In this document: positions 1-9,479 of the stretch, piece after piece
How positions within the stretch are numbered: the first letter of the stretch is position 1
Layout: each line of letters starts with the position of its first letter
Assembly: GCA_024811115.1 (NCBI GenBank)
Contig: JAKOGH010000791.1
Location: 1-20,284, forward strand
Origin: Terana coerulea
Taxonomy: Eukaryota; Basidiomycota; Agaricomycetes; Polyporales; Phanerochaetaceae
Reading direction: 5' to 3'
DNA length: 20,284 nt
Program-made: the position numbers and the translations under genes
Notes under the pieces: generated by a model
Told to the model about the DNA's origin: nothing
What the model saw: only the letters and a program-made list of their open reading frames with translations
Database searches by the model: none

Positions 1-447
1 TGGCGCCTCGGCAAATGCCGGATTACCATCAGCTCCACTGTGCAGCGCAGAGTCGCAAGACTTCGCTGATGTCTTCTCTCTCTCCTACCACCACCGTGTA
101 TGTACATCGCGCACTCTCCAACCTGCCGCCGTCTCCGCATGCCCTCGCCGCGCGGCGTACCTGCGACCGCGCGGCGCCAGGCGATGCGCTTTCGGCTCAC
201 CGCCGCCGGCAACTGTCGACGAAGTGGTGCACGCATGAAAACCGCGCTGTTTGCGCACGTCCACAGCAAGACACCAGTGTGCGCAGGTAAGCCTACCCGC
301 CAAAGACAGACGAAGACCTTGCTACGGTAAACCTAGGACGACGAGAACCGTGCGACAGAGCGGGCACCAACCGAGCCGAGCCAGAGAAGCCCACCAGGTA
401 GACAAAGGAAACCAGCGTCAGATACAGCCAAGACCAAGATGAAACCA
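1..447. other. Upstream flank of the PKS fragments, possible KS-AT linker remnant
   Basis: No intact gene is visible. On the plus strand around 235-290 a short stretch reads like the linker that precedes the FTGQG start of a PKS acyltransferase domain (His-Val-His-Ser-Lys-Thr-Pro), followed by a possible GT donor at 293. The resemblance is weak and the FTGQG motif itself is absent. A 187-codon open frame on the minus strand (856-293) overlaps the acyltransferase fragment and has no recognisable features, so I treat it as a shadow. Confidence 0.25.
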
Positions 448-935
448 GGTTGCGCTTGCGCGGATGTTGATCGCGTGGGGGCCTGAAGCTGGATGTGCGG
501 GGCACAGGTGCGTCCTCTTTGTCCGCCGGAAGTCTTTTGTGTAGCTGATGGTGTGATAGCTTGGGCGAGTATGCCGCGCTGGTGAAGGCTGAGGTCCTCA
601 GCCTTAACAATGCGCTGCGCCTTGTCATGGGCGCGCAGGCCTTATGGCCGACAAGTGCGCGCCGCGCGCGGCGGGCATGCTCGCCATGTGGATGTCGCCC
701 ACCGAGCTCGAGCAGCACCTTGTGCAGGACACATTGTACGCCACACTCCCATTGCGTGTTACAATAGGTGCATGTTGGCTTGCATGAATGATGGATGGAT
801 GCTGATGAGGGACTGCAACTGCGAAGATGGCATCGTCGCGAGCTCGCTTGACGCATTCCAGGCCAAGCTCAAGGCTGCCGGCCGCAAGTGCATGCGCATG
901 AACGTCCCGTACACATACCACATTGCCGCCATGCC
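448..935 (+). pseudogene. Polyketide synthase acyltransferase domain fragment, copy A
   Basis: In a polyketide synthase this domain would load malonyl-type extender units. Two exon pieces are visible. The first (about 449-507) reads ALARMLIAW and ends in GH plus the first two bases of a Ser codon. A 52-nt GT-AG intron (508-559) follows. The second begins with the last Ser base and LGEYAALVKAEVLSLNNALRLV, so splicing makes the GHSLG nucleophile elbow. After a frame change near 635-641 come MLAMWMSPTELEQHL and, after another frame change, LDAFQAKLKAAGRKCMRMNV and YTYH (about 913-924), the position of the family's YAFH-type catalytic His motif. The start and FTGQG motif are missing, a TGA would interrupt reading through the intron, and frames shift at least twice. 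It is a relic, not a working domain. Confidence 0.75.
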
Positions 936-1114
936 AGCTTGCGCGGTGGGGCTTCCCAAGTCCTGGGCATCATTGACGCGGAGGACGAGGGTGGGCAGGT
1001 GAAGGGGGAGGAGGACTTTGCGGTTTATCAGACTGCGATGTCCGTGCTTGAGGCTGCGCTTGCGCGCATGTTTATTGCGTGGAGCTTGAAGCTGAATGTG
1101 GTTGCAGGGCACAG
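936..1114 (+). pseudogene. Polyketide synthase acyltransferase domain fragment, copy B
   Basis: This piece reads VLGIIDAED, then VYQTAMSVLEAALARMFIAW and LNVVAGH. It is the part of an acyltransferase domain just before the GHSxG nucleophile, so it belongs upstream of most of copy A although it lies downstream here. The last 60 bases closely match 449-507. The reading frame ends with GGGCACAG at 1107-1114 followed by GTGCG, the same exon end and donor as copy A at 500-512. Beyond about 1125 the sequence diverges and I see no second half. A tandem duplication followed by deletion, or an inverted order of retained pieces from two neighbouring PKS genes, would give this layout. Confidence 0.7.
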
Positions 1115-1125
1115 GTGCGCTCGTT

Positions 1126-1810
1126 TCACTGGGATGTATTAACTACTGTAATGTAGCCAGTGTCTTGTACTGTACAGAATTACATCATTTTAAAATCAAC
1201 TTGCGTTGGAAGGACTGAAGTACAGAACGCAGCAGCACAAAGACTCCTAAATAACGAATAATAGGTGTTATTTCACGTTAAAATAGGGCCAAATAACTGC
1301 GGACTCGATGGCAACCTTACTACTGGGCCCTAAATTACCTATTTCACTATTTTGCCCAAATAGGGCCAATTAGTCCTATTTAAGGGCTAATTAGGTAAGG
1401 AGGTTTTCCCTGATGGCCAGTCCTTGTTGGATTTGTTGAAGCACCATCTTGACCGCCTCCGGTCGAGTTGCAGGGCTGAAAATGCTAATTAGTTTACAGT
1501 GTACGTGAAGGACATACACGACGGCGGACATATGCCAAATTCTGCAATGTGTCTCAGAACAAGACTTTGTCGCAATGGAGATCATTGGTCCCAGGGTTGT
1601 GATCTCTTATTGTCCCGCCGGCTTGCCCTTGCGCTGAGCTTGCAACAAAAGTGCTCACGTAAGCGTATGGGGCCATATTGAGTGGTCCGGGTGTGGCCAT
1701 AGCAGGCCACGCCTTCCGGATATTTAATGCTTGTGCGTTCTCTGTACTGTTGCACTTTGCCCCAGGATTTTCTTTTCCTTGTACCACTACGTCGAGTGAC
1801 ACACCTATCA
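1126..1810. other. AT-rich intergenic region before the F-box-like pair
   Basis: No gene is supported. The stretch from about 1140 to 1400 is AT-rich and holds the direct repeat described separately. From 1725 to 1810 a pyrimidine-rich run precedes the ATG at 1811, as is common for basidiomycete promoters and 5' leaders; I see no clear TATA box. Confidence 0.5.
1269..1374. repeat. Imperfect direct repeat built on TATTTCAC and AAATAGGGCCAA
   Basis: The segment 1269-1296 (TATTTCAC, then AAATAGGGCCAAATAA) recurs at 1340-1374 (TATTTCAC, about eight extra bases, then AAATAGGGCCAATTAG). Between them lies GGGCCCTAAATTACC and just after them GGGCTAATTAGGTAAGG, which is partly complementary to it. 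This could be the edge of a small non-autonomous element, but I find no clear terminal repeats or target-site duplication. Confidence 0.45.
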
Positions 1811-3060
1811 ATGGCGACGCTGCAACTTCCTCCAGAACTTACGCGGCGCATCATCTGCCTCGTCGTGGCAGAATACGTCGATGCTGCAATCACGACCCTC
1901 GACGATGACGGCAAAAATGTGTTCACGAAGCGAACAATGCGTCCGGATAGCATGGTCAGTGGCTGTATGCGTTCACATAAAACTTATTCATATTGTCTAT
2001 CTACCAGAACAATCCCATCCAAGCTTTGCTTGAGGTATCTTTCAAGTGCGGCACCTCACTCTGCGCGTTCTGTCCGAAGTGCTTGGGATTTCCTACTATG
2101 AGAGTGGAATTGGACGGTGAGTACGGTACCACTCCGCCGCCCTGATATCTCTGCCAACACCCGTTCATATCACTATCAGACTCAACGGCTACCCCTTGAC
2201 TCGGCTCCAACGGGCGCATTGTCTATGGGTCACGAAGTGGATCGACGTGTCCAAGCGCGAGGAAGAAGAAGTGCTAGAAACCGGTGTGCACCGCCTGATC
2301 CATCTGTACGACACGCTGTCCCTCGTGCGCCAGAATGCATGCGGCGCGCAGGCAGACTCCTGGGTGTACCCTCCGGACGCGGACAGCGACAGTCTCGCAC
2401 TCGAAGACTCTACGCGAGGACGTCTTTATGCCAAGGCGCGTGGTGCCCTAGACATTGCTCTTGACGGTCTCGAGTGTGTGCCGGGCGAGCTACTTGCGTG
2501 GCTTGGCCCACGCCTCCAATTTGAATTATATCGCTTGCGGGCAGGTGAGCTATCAATTTACTTGTAGCGAGAAAGACTGCTGATATCTGTCGCAAAAGTT
2601 CTAATATATGGTCTGGCTGTTCTTAACCTCGACCATATTTTTCGCAGATTGGATGAACTCTACTATGCCGATTCGGAGGAGATGATTGCGAACACGGCAC
2701 ATTGCGCTACAACAAGCACAAGGTGATTGCATTGTTACTGCAGGAAGGCCTAGACCAGTTGGAAAAGGAACACCTTGAGTTTGTCGAGTGCGTGCAGTCA
2801 TCCCCGCCGCTCGGCCCCATGGAAGCTCTAATTGGACCAGCGATTGTAAGTCCACTTGGAGATTGCACCCACTGTATTTCTTCATTTACATGATCCCTTT
2901 GCAGCTCCACGGGCTGTGTGCCACGCTGTCCGAGTTCCAGGAATACTATGAGCTGCCCGTATCGTGCAAACAGCTTTACAGAGAAAGTTTGGCAATTGCT
3001 GAACGCCTCAGCGATGCCTTGCAGCCGTATTTGGAAGCTATAAAAAGGACTAGACCTTGA
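1811..3060 (+). pseudogene. F-box-like protein paralogue with two frameshifts
   Basis: Tandem paralogue of the intact gene at 3458. The ATG at 1811 starts MATLQLPPELTRRIICLVV, an F-box-like opening. Exons by comparison with the paralogue are 1811-1954, 2008-2116, 2180-2544, 2599-2845 and 2905-3060, with introns of 53, 63, 54 and 59 nt at the same places and phases. Conserved pieces include NNPIQALL, VRHLTLRVLSEVLG and RLNGYPLTRLQ. Two breaks are visible: within exon 2 (2034-2046) the frame jumps between NNPIQALLE and VRHLTL where the paralogue has one more base, and near 2696-2704 it jumps again before NKHKVIALLLQEGL. The paralogue's fourth intron is missing here. Sequencing error is an alternative to decay. 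Function unknown; F-box proteins usually recruit substrates to SCF ubiquitin ligases. Confidence 0.65.
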
Positions 3061-3457
3061 CTGCTGTGCCTTCAGCGGACGTCTACTACTGTATCGGCTG
3101 TGTTCGTGAGCCGAGATTTTCACTAATCCGCTTAGATACACATCCCTGGCACGAGTGTTTCATTAGTCACCTTGAATGAACATTGTGTACCTGTGTGAAT
3201 GTAACGAGATGAAATTATAATATGCCACTTGTACACCTTACTCTCAAAGCTCGAAGCTCGAAGCTTGAGAGGTGACGATGTCTGCACCCGTGCCGTTACG
3301 TCTGCGTGCTTACGAGCGCACCATGAGCACGTGCTTGTCATTGCATAGTCGCGTCGCGGTCGCGCCGGGACGCCACTCACCGACTTGACTGCTCCCTCCA
3401 CGTCTTGAAAGCGCATCTGCGGCCAGCATTCAAAAACTTAGAGACGTTCCTCGGAAA
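3061..3457. other. Spacer between the two F-box-like paralogues
   Basis: No gene seen. At about 3241-3271 lies a short inverted repeat with arms CTCTCAA and TTGAGAG around a double GCTCGAA unit. It sits in the downstream flank of the first paralogue and could help transcription end, or may be chance. The 5' flank of the second gene (about 3400-3457) has no clear TATA box. Confidence 0.4.
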
Positions 3458-4834
3458 ATGGTCAATTTGCCGCTAGAAATCCTGCGGCTCGTCATCTGCG
3501 CCGTGATGACCCGTTATATCGACCATGCAGTCACCTGCGACGAGAGAGAGTACCGCGAAATGTACGATCCTGACGACGACAGCGCGATATCTCAACCACG
3601 TCAAGACGCGGAGGTAAGTACTTCTTATTCCGAGCCCAAAGTAGTGTGTGATCCCAAAGTATTGGTACAGGTCAATCCTGTCCTGGCGTTGCTGAGGACA
3701 TCGTACCAAGTGCGGCACATTACCTTGCGCGTCTTGTCGCAGACCCTCGGGCTCCGGTATGATGGGAGCGGGGTTGGGAGGTGCGCCAGCTGCGTTTTGC
3801 CATTACTCACGGCCTCAATGCCCACTGCAGACTTAACTGCGATCCGTGGGCGGACATCGCGGACACCCGCTGGATGTGGGATGGGGAATTCTGTTTGGCC
3901 CATGCCAAGAAGATCGAGCAGTCCGAGATCAAGTGCCTTTCAGAGGTATACAACGCGCTCGGGGTCGCGCGGTGGACGACACTGTCAGTACAACGGGAGG
4001 TGACGGGATCCGGACGCCACCCAGACGACGAGCCTGACGAGGAGGCGGAGGTGAAGAAGGCGCGAGAATATATCCGTGAATCGGATGATCTTATCCGCAA
4101 AGCCCGACAGGCCATGGATCGCCTCCCGGACGAAATTACTGACCGGCTGCACTCTCGCTATCTGGATGAGCTCCTCAACCTGAAAACTAGTAAGTTTGGT
4201 GGTTGCCCTCTCATTTGCGGTGACACTGACACACATCGGTATTTCACCTGCAGTTGGAGCTTACGGCGAGTCGTTTCTCACGCTTAGGTTACATCTCGAG
4301 ACGCTTTATGACCTTGAGCCCCTTGAAGACACATGCGAAGAAGGTTCTCCGCTTTATATCGCTTTGGAGGTAAGTCAGGCATCCATAAATGCTTCGTGCG
4401 CCTGTCATGTACTAATCCACAGACGGCATCCACAGACAACAAGCTCCCTTCTTTCCGCCGCATTGGAAGCCCTGCTGGCCACACACCATGAACTGTGCTG
4501 CACTGTTTATGCATTCGACAATCTAGAGTTACTTCTATTCGATGATCGTTATAAAGATGCAGGCGAAGCTGGTATAGTACGTCCTGGGGTTTCAACTGCC
4601 TTATATGCTTCTCACCGCGCACCTCCGCAGCTGGAAGCTCTCGTGGACTTGCTATTGGAGATTGAGTCCTTGGAAATGCCGTCGACGTGCGAGCCATTGT
4701 ACGCAGAGGTTCGAGAAGCCGCACTTGGCTTGGGATCAATTTTGAAGATGTGTATAGCAGAACGGTGCTTGCTCGAGATAGAAGAAGAAGCGACGTGTGT
4801 TTTCCAGTTGGTCCATATTTCGCCTGTAGGATAG
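3458..4834 (+). CDS. F-box-like hypothetical protein, 361 aa, six exons
   Basis: Exons 3458-3613, 3671-3780, 3831-4189, 4254-4369, 4436-4576 and 4631-4834 join to 1,086 coding bases with no internal stop; all five introns are GT-AG, 50-66 nt. The protein opens MVNLPLEILRLVICAV, like the first helix of an F-box, and about 50 residues later has VNPVLALLRTSYQVRHITLR, like its second half. No leucine-rich repeats or WD repeats follow; the rest is acidic and helical with a charged segment (DDEPDEEAEVKKARE) and an alpha-helical C-terminus. If it is an F-box protein it would bind Skp1 in an SCF ubiquitin ligase, but this rests on a loose N-terminal match. Every junction is supported by the paralogue upstream. 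The alternative acceptor at 4422 would break the frame, so 4435 was chosen. Confidence 0.8.
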
Positions 4835-4899
4835 CAGTGTTCACCCGTCTATGAGTGTATATTGGATCAAAGATCGCAGGATTACACGGTTCTGTAATA

Positions 4900-6768
4900 T
4901 CAACAATGGTATACTGCGCTGACCCGCGGGACCAGACGAATCTTGAACGGCAGCGGAGTGCGTCCGGAAGTACCCTCGTATTCTTCGAGCGAGACAGGCG
5001 CGCCCGGGACTTCCAGAATCGTGAAGGCCCACAGCAACCGGGAGATCGCCAGGAACAGAACTCTTTCAGCAATGTTGACACCTGGGCAGACACGCCGTCT
5101 TATAAACACACATGTGAGGCACACCATGAGACATATTTCACTGAGGCACTTACCCCGCACCGAAGGACCAATGATAGGGGTCTGTACTAACGCCATATCC
5201 TCTGCTTGGCTTATCCGACGCAGGCGTCTCGGTATGCAGATGTCGCCCAGGGTTGAAGGCGTGCCTGCGCATATGCCTTCGTTAGCTACTGGCCGCACTG
5301 ACCCCATCAGCCGGTGAACTCACGGATCCGGATATCGCGCCGCGTCGTGATGCAGAGACCAGATGTTCAAGACGAGGCCCGTGCCCTTGGGTATGCACAT
5401 CCCGTCGTACACAAACTCTTCCGTGGTACAGTGCGGGGCCCCGATCCAGAAGGGCGAGTGCAGCCGCAGCACTTCCTTGACGATCGCGCGGACGTAGGGA
5501 GATTCGTCTCGTCGGCGGCGGCCGGCCAACGTTCATGGCCGACGACGCGAGCGAGCTCGTCGTAGGCATGTTGCTGGACATCCGAGTACTTTCCGACGAG
5601 AGCGAGGAACCATTGGATAACGCCGGATGTCTGGGATCGCGGTGAGTCTCGGCGTTACAAAAATAGTCGGGGCTCCTTACAGAGTGAAAGCCGCCGAGAG
5701 TGAACGCGGCAGACAACATACAAATGTCCTCCTGGTCAAGTATTCCGCGCGCCTGATTGTCGAGCAGGACTTTGGCCAAGCAGTCAGGCACGTCCTCGCC
5801 GGCGTCCGCGCGCTTTTGTACAGACGCGGTCAAGGAGCTGTAGACCTCGACAAAGCATCGTGCAGCGCTCGGGCACGGCTGCGTGTCTTGCTCGGTAACC
5901 ACTGCAATGGCTCGACAAAGTCGATGAGATTTGAGAATACCCCTGTTGCGGACCATCAGTTCCGGAAAACCAGGCTACAACAAGCACCACGAACCCGTTA
6001 ATTCATTAAACTCCTTCCCGAGAGATTGGAAACGTTGGACGAGAGGGTCGTTGATGTTTGTGGCCCGAGTGGCAAATGCGAGGGTCAGCATGTTGCTACA
6101 CAACGTATTGTGTGAGCCAATCATTCTGAGATATGCTATGAAACTATACGTACTTTAACGCGTAACGTGCCGCGTATTTGGCGGGGTTAATAGCCCGCGT
6201 GCCTCCTTCGGAAGCGTTGCACAAGGCCTCGATCATCATCCGGGATTCATAGTCGAAGACGTTGTCATGGCTCTGGACAGACTTTCCGGTGACCATCTGC
6301 GCGAATATCTTGCGATGTTGCCGCCTGTACATGTCTCAGTCATTTGACCTGGCCAACACACAGTATGGCTATATTTCACATACCAAGTGTCGCCATACGG
6401 TGAACCCGTAATACCGCGCCCGTTCAGAATCGTCCTGTTCTTGATAAAGTATGGGATGCGGCTAGAGGTGATCGCGCCGCGGCCGGCGAAGATGTCACGC
6501 GCAACGACCGGGTCGGAGATCACCACGAAAAGTTGCCTGCCCATGTAAAAAGAGTACAGATTCCCATACTCTTGTGCCCAGGCGTGCAGCGTCCGTTCAG
6601 GGTAGCTCTGGAGGTGCGGCATCCAGGTGCGCGGACCAGGTGGGATGGGGACGCCACCCTTTCCGCGAGGATCTTGCGGAGCAAGAAGGGCACAACAAGG
6701 CGCAAGCCCAAGGCGACGAGAAGAAGAAGCCCGACAGATGCCGCCGTGGAAACCTGGGTTGACAGCAT
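4900..6768 (-). pseudogene. Cytochrome P450 monooxygenase, frameshifted
   Basis: Microsomal-type P450. The minus-strand ATG at 6768 begins a membrane anchor (VGLLLLVALGLRLVVPFLL) followed by a PPGPR hinge. Exons are about 6768-6384, 6324-6154, 6095-5995, 5942-5681, 5630-5154 and 5098-4900, with GT-AG introns of 50-59 nt. Landmarks in order: YGDTWRQHRKIF (C helix), a changed I-helix GGFHSTSG, the K-helix KEVLR (ExxR), the PHCTTEEFVYDGMCIPKGT segment, and the heme signature FGAGRRVCPG, whose second Gly codon is split by the last intron. The C-terminus ends LPFKIRLVPR. Apparent one-base losses occur near 6665, 5850, 5498, 5312 and 5187, and the usual PLLGN-like stretch after PPGPR is missing. 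Substrate unknown. The 3' end is 65 bp from the convergent F-box-like gene. A string of sequencing errors is possible but would not explain the missing PLLGN segment. Confidence 0.8.
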
Positions 6769-8309
6769 TTGCGTAACTCAGTTACAATGTTTGATTTTGA
6801 GAGACGGACGACGACCCACGAAAACGTCTGCGTTTTTGCGAAGCATCTTGTTCATCGAGAGCTCGGATGGAGATGGTGAATCAAGACCTTGAGTTTACTG
6901 GTACGGTCTTATAGTCATCGGATGCCTCGCTTTGCGTTCTCCATTGGGCACTGAGTTCAGTGGAACGCCGGGAAACAAGAGAGCAGTGCGCGAACAGGCC
7001 GCCCGTCCAGTCCTTGTCCTGTGTGCCCCGGCAAGACCAAGGCATACATGGTATCCCCTAGGAGCTACAATCCTCCAGAAATGTGGCGTTCGGACTTCCG
7101 CGCGCCGCACCGTTCGCAGTCACACGGTGGGTCTAGACCGTGGCGTCAGTCTGCTGTAACGGCACGGTAGTTGCGACTAACCTACAAAGTTTCTGGTACT
7201 GGTATGCGGGCTGCAGGGATCTGGAACCATTGCAGTGATTCAGGACATGATGAACGCGGGCGATAGACGGATATCTGCCAATAGTCTTCACCGCAGATAC
7301 ATTCCTCGGCCACATTTGTTGATGAATGGGCATGTGCCGCAGCATCTTGCGATGGAAGTTCAAACACGCTGGCTGTAAATACATCTTCAATTTAGTTAGA
7401 ACATATACACAGAACAAGGTATAGCATGGGTGTGATTACTCACCAGAGCCTAGATCAATTAACCAACTTATCAGAGCGCGACTTAGTAGGTTGCGATGGA
7501 GAGCCACCGCATGCCCGCAAATACGCCGTGCATGGTTACACAGTCCTTACAAGACTCTAGATGGTAGGGTGGGGGTAACATCAGCGTTGGTTGCCCGGCA
7601 AACATGAGGCTTCACCGTTCGCAAGCTCACCAAACTAGCCGCCAAATATTTCTGGCAAATTCCATTTCGCACCGCGCAGTGGCAACTACTTCTTGACAGG
7701 GTGGCGAAGCTTAATCAAGGCGCGACAGACGAAAATGATCTGGACGGCCAGATATCCCCCATAACTGCGTCGGAAGCACAAGGTGCCCTGTTGAATTAGC
7801 TTGAATGTTGGATAGTGGAGTTATGGTTATGCGGCTTCCGAGTATTGTACCAAACCTACTTACCAGGAGGCATGGTTCGCGGACCTACATGGCTTCGGCC
7901 TAGATGTCGCCTCCCGGCATCCGCTGAACAAAGTTACATCGCCCGGTCCAAGCTATGCATCCAGGCTTCAAGTTTCTATTCCGAGAGTTTTTCGACAGGT
8001 TCATGGGACTGGTCTAGGTCTTGGATGTGCGTAAGTCGAATAATTCAGATTTTAACTGTTCGATTTGACCAGCAACTCACCGCAGTGTCACCGCGAACGA
8101 AGCAGTCTCGCTCATCCCGTAGTAAGCCCGAATTATACGGGCAACAACGGCGCGTTAGATAACTGGCGCATCGGAGAATCGGAGTCGCTGCGAGCAACCA
8201 GGGATACTCTGAGATTGAACAGCGGAGAGCATTCGACGAGGCCGAGCACCGCGTGTCGGGGTCAGATCTCACCCCGCTTCCATCCAGTTGACATTCTGGG
8301 TGCAAGCTA
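6769..8309. other. Gene-poor region downstream-left of the repeat clusters
   Basis: I see no gene with a start, consistent introns or a recognisable domain. Open frames here are short (under 120 codons) and have no family features. One short minus-strand coding-like piece is listed separately. The stretch probably contains old decayed sequence, but no transposon ends or long repeats are visible by eye. Confidence 0.4.
7686..7820 (-). pseudogene. Unassigned coding-like remnant, 44 codons
   Basis: A minus-strand frame runs from 7820 to a TAG at 7686-7688. It reads YPTFKLIQQGTLCFRRSYGG and then LAVQIIFVCRALIKLRHPVK, with a modest G/C bias in third positions and a hydrophobic stretch that could be a membrane segment. 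There is no start codon and no partner exon that I can join with confidence. It may be the C-terminal exon of a lost gene. I do not recognise the family. Confidence 0.2.
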
Positions 8310-8391
8310 GATGTCAGCCGGATTTTGCAAAGTTCAGATTTCAGCCAGGTGCCCTACTGGCGTAAATCTAGCAGCTTAGATTGCAGCCAGG
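8310..8391. repeat. Three GATNNCAGCC-type motif copies
   Basis: GATGTCAGCCGG (8310-8321), GATTTCAGCCAGG (8337-8349) and GATTGCAGCCAGG (8379-8391) occur on the plus strand within 82 bases. The same motif returns in both orientations at 9292-9475. The two clusters might be the ends of one element of about 1.1 kb, or independent copies of a short dispersed repeat. Confidence 0.5.
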
Positions 8392-9291
8392 TTCCATTTT
8401 GCTGACATGGTACTGAACGCCGCTACAGCCTGAGCTCAGTTTAGGGCCGGCGTCGGAGTGCGAAACGCGTGGACTTGTGCGCGCGAAGAGTATTGCTTTT
8501 GGACGCGTCTCTTTTCTCCACCACAATGACCGCCCGCTAACCCCCTCGCCATGTTGACAAGCATAAGCTGAGTACGCTATATTTATCTATCATGCTTTCA
8601 GCTCGCTGATGCTGTAGATATATTGACCGGTGTGAGAGTGGCAGACTGGCCAAACTTGGTGCGTGTTCGGTCCTTCCCAGTTACAGAACACTGACTATAT
8701 GCGCAGCTCTGCGCCTCTATACCGAGTCTTCAGCACAGTACTGCCTCCCTCAAAGCTCCGATTCTCGTGTTGACGGCTAATACTGAGAGCGAAGGGTCAT
8801 GGGTTCGAGGGTGGCTGGGATTGCCGTGCCCTTCGGTATGTGTATCTAATTCTTCTCGGCATATGCCATATGCCTGCTGCAGCGCTGATGTGTCCCATAG
8901 ACCAAAATAATACAACACCACTCCGCAGATCTGTCAAACATTCAATATTGGTATGTCCAGTCTCAGTCCTTGTATGCGCTCTTACCTCGCTGGGTGTGCA
9001 TTTAGGAATAATTCGGTGTTGTGAAACTCCTGTCCAGAGGCCCCGATGAATCCTTGGCTCTAGGGTCAGTTTTCTAATGTCTTATTGTTGGTTGGTGCTC
9101 CACTGACATCTGTTGTGGCAGAGCCGCTACTGTGATGTATATGTTGGAAGGTTTACTGTGTTTTTGATATAAATAGCGTTGTGTAGAGTTTCCGTTCGCT
9201 TAGATAGTGACCATGTAGCTTACAAATTTAAAAGAATAAAAGCGATTTAATTTGGTATAATTATGGGTACCCCGCAAGCTATATATGAGGG
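8392..9291. other. Interval between the two CAGCC-motif clusters
   Basis: No gene is supported. It includes an AT-rich stretch (about 9130-9290) with ATAAATAG near 9170 and AATAAAAG near 9236. If the motif clusters are element ends, this would be the element's interior, but no transposase-like reading frame is present. Confidence 0.35.
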
Positions 9292-9475
9292 GATTGCAGC
9301 CACCAGGTAGCCAAGATTTCAGCCGGTTGTGCAGACAGGCCAAATGCGGTCGACCGCAGGGTGGCTGAAATCCAGGCGAAATCCGGCAAATCAGCCAGAT
9401 GCCAGCCGGCGCACATCCTTGCGAGCGGGTGGCTGGCGAGCGGCTGGCATCCGGCGGTCCAGCCAACTGTCACCT
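9292..9475. repeat. CAGCC/GGCTG cluster with nested perfect inverted repeats
   Basis: GATTTCAGCC (9315-9324) pairs perfectly with GGCTGAAATC (9363-9372), and the loop contains a 12-bp perfect palindrome GCGGTCGACCGC (9346-9357). A second pair follows: GATGCCAGCCG (9398-9408) with CGGCTGGCATC (9441-9451). Further single copies of CAGCC or GGCTG lie between and around. The folding potential and shared motif suggest a miniature transposable element or an element end. No clear target-site duplication was found. Confidence 0.55.
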
Positions 9476-9479
9476 CGGT

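Noticed and set aside
293..856. 187-codon minus-strand frame with a hydrophobic stretch (WLYLTLVSFVYLVGF)
   Set aside because: It lies antisense to the recognisable PKS acyltransferase fragment; the hydrophobic piece alone is not enough to support a gene.
2545..2647. A 103-nt third intron in the upstream F-box-like copy ending at the CGCAG at 2647
   Set aside because: The acceptor at 2598 gives a 54-nt intron and keeps an open frame (LIYGLAVLNLDH) that aligns with the paralogue.
8140..8300. Minus-strand peptide YYGMSETASFAVTL resembling an AMP-binding enzyme motif
   Set aside because: Only about 14 residues match, no other adenylation motif lies nearby, and the frame is broken on both sides.
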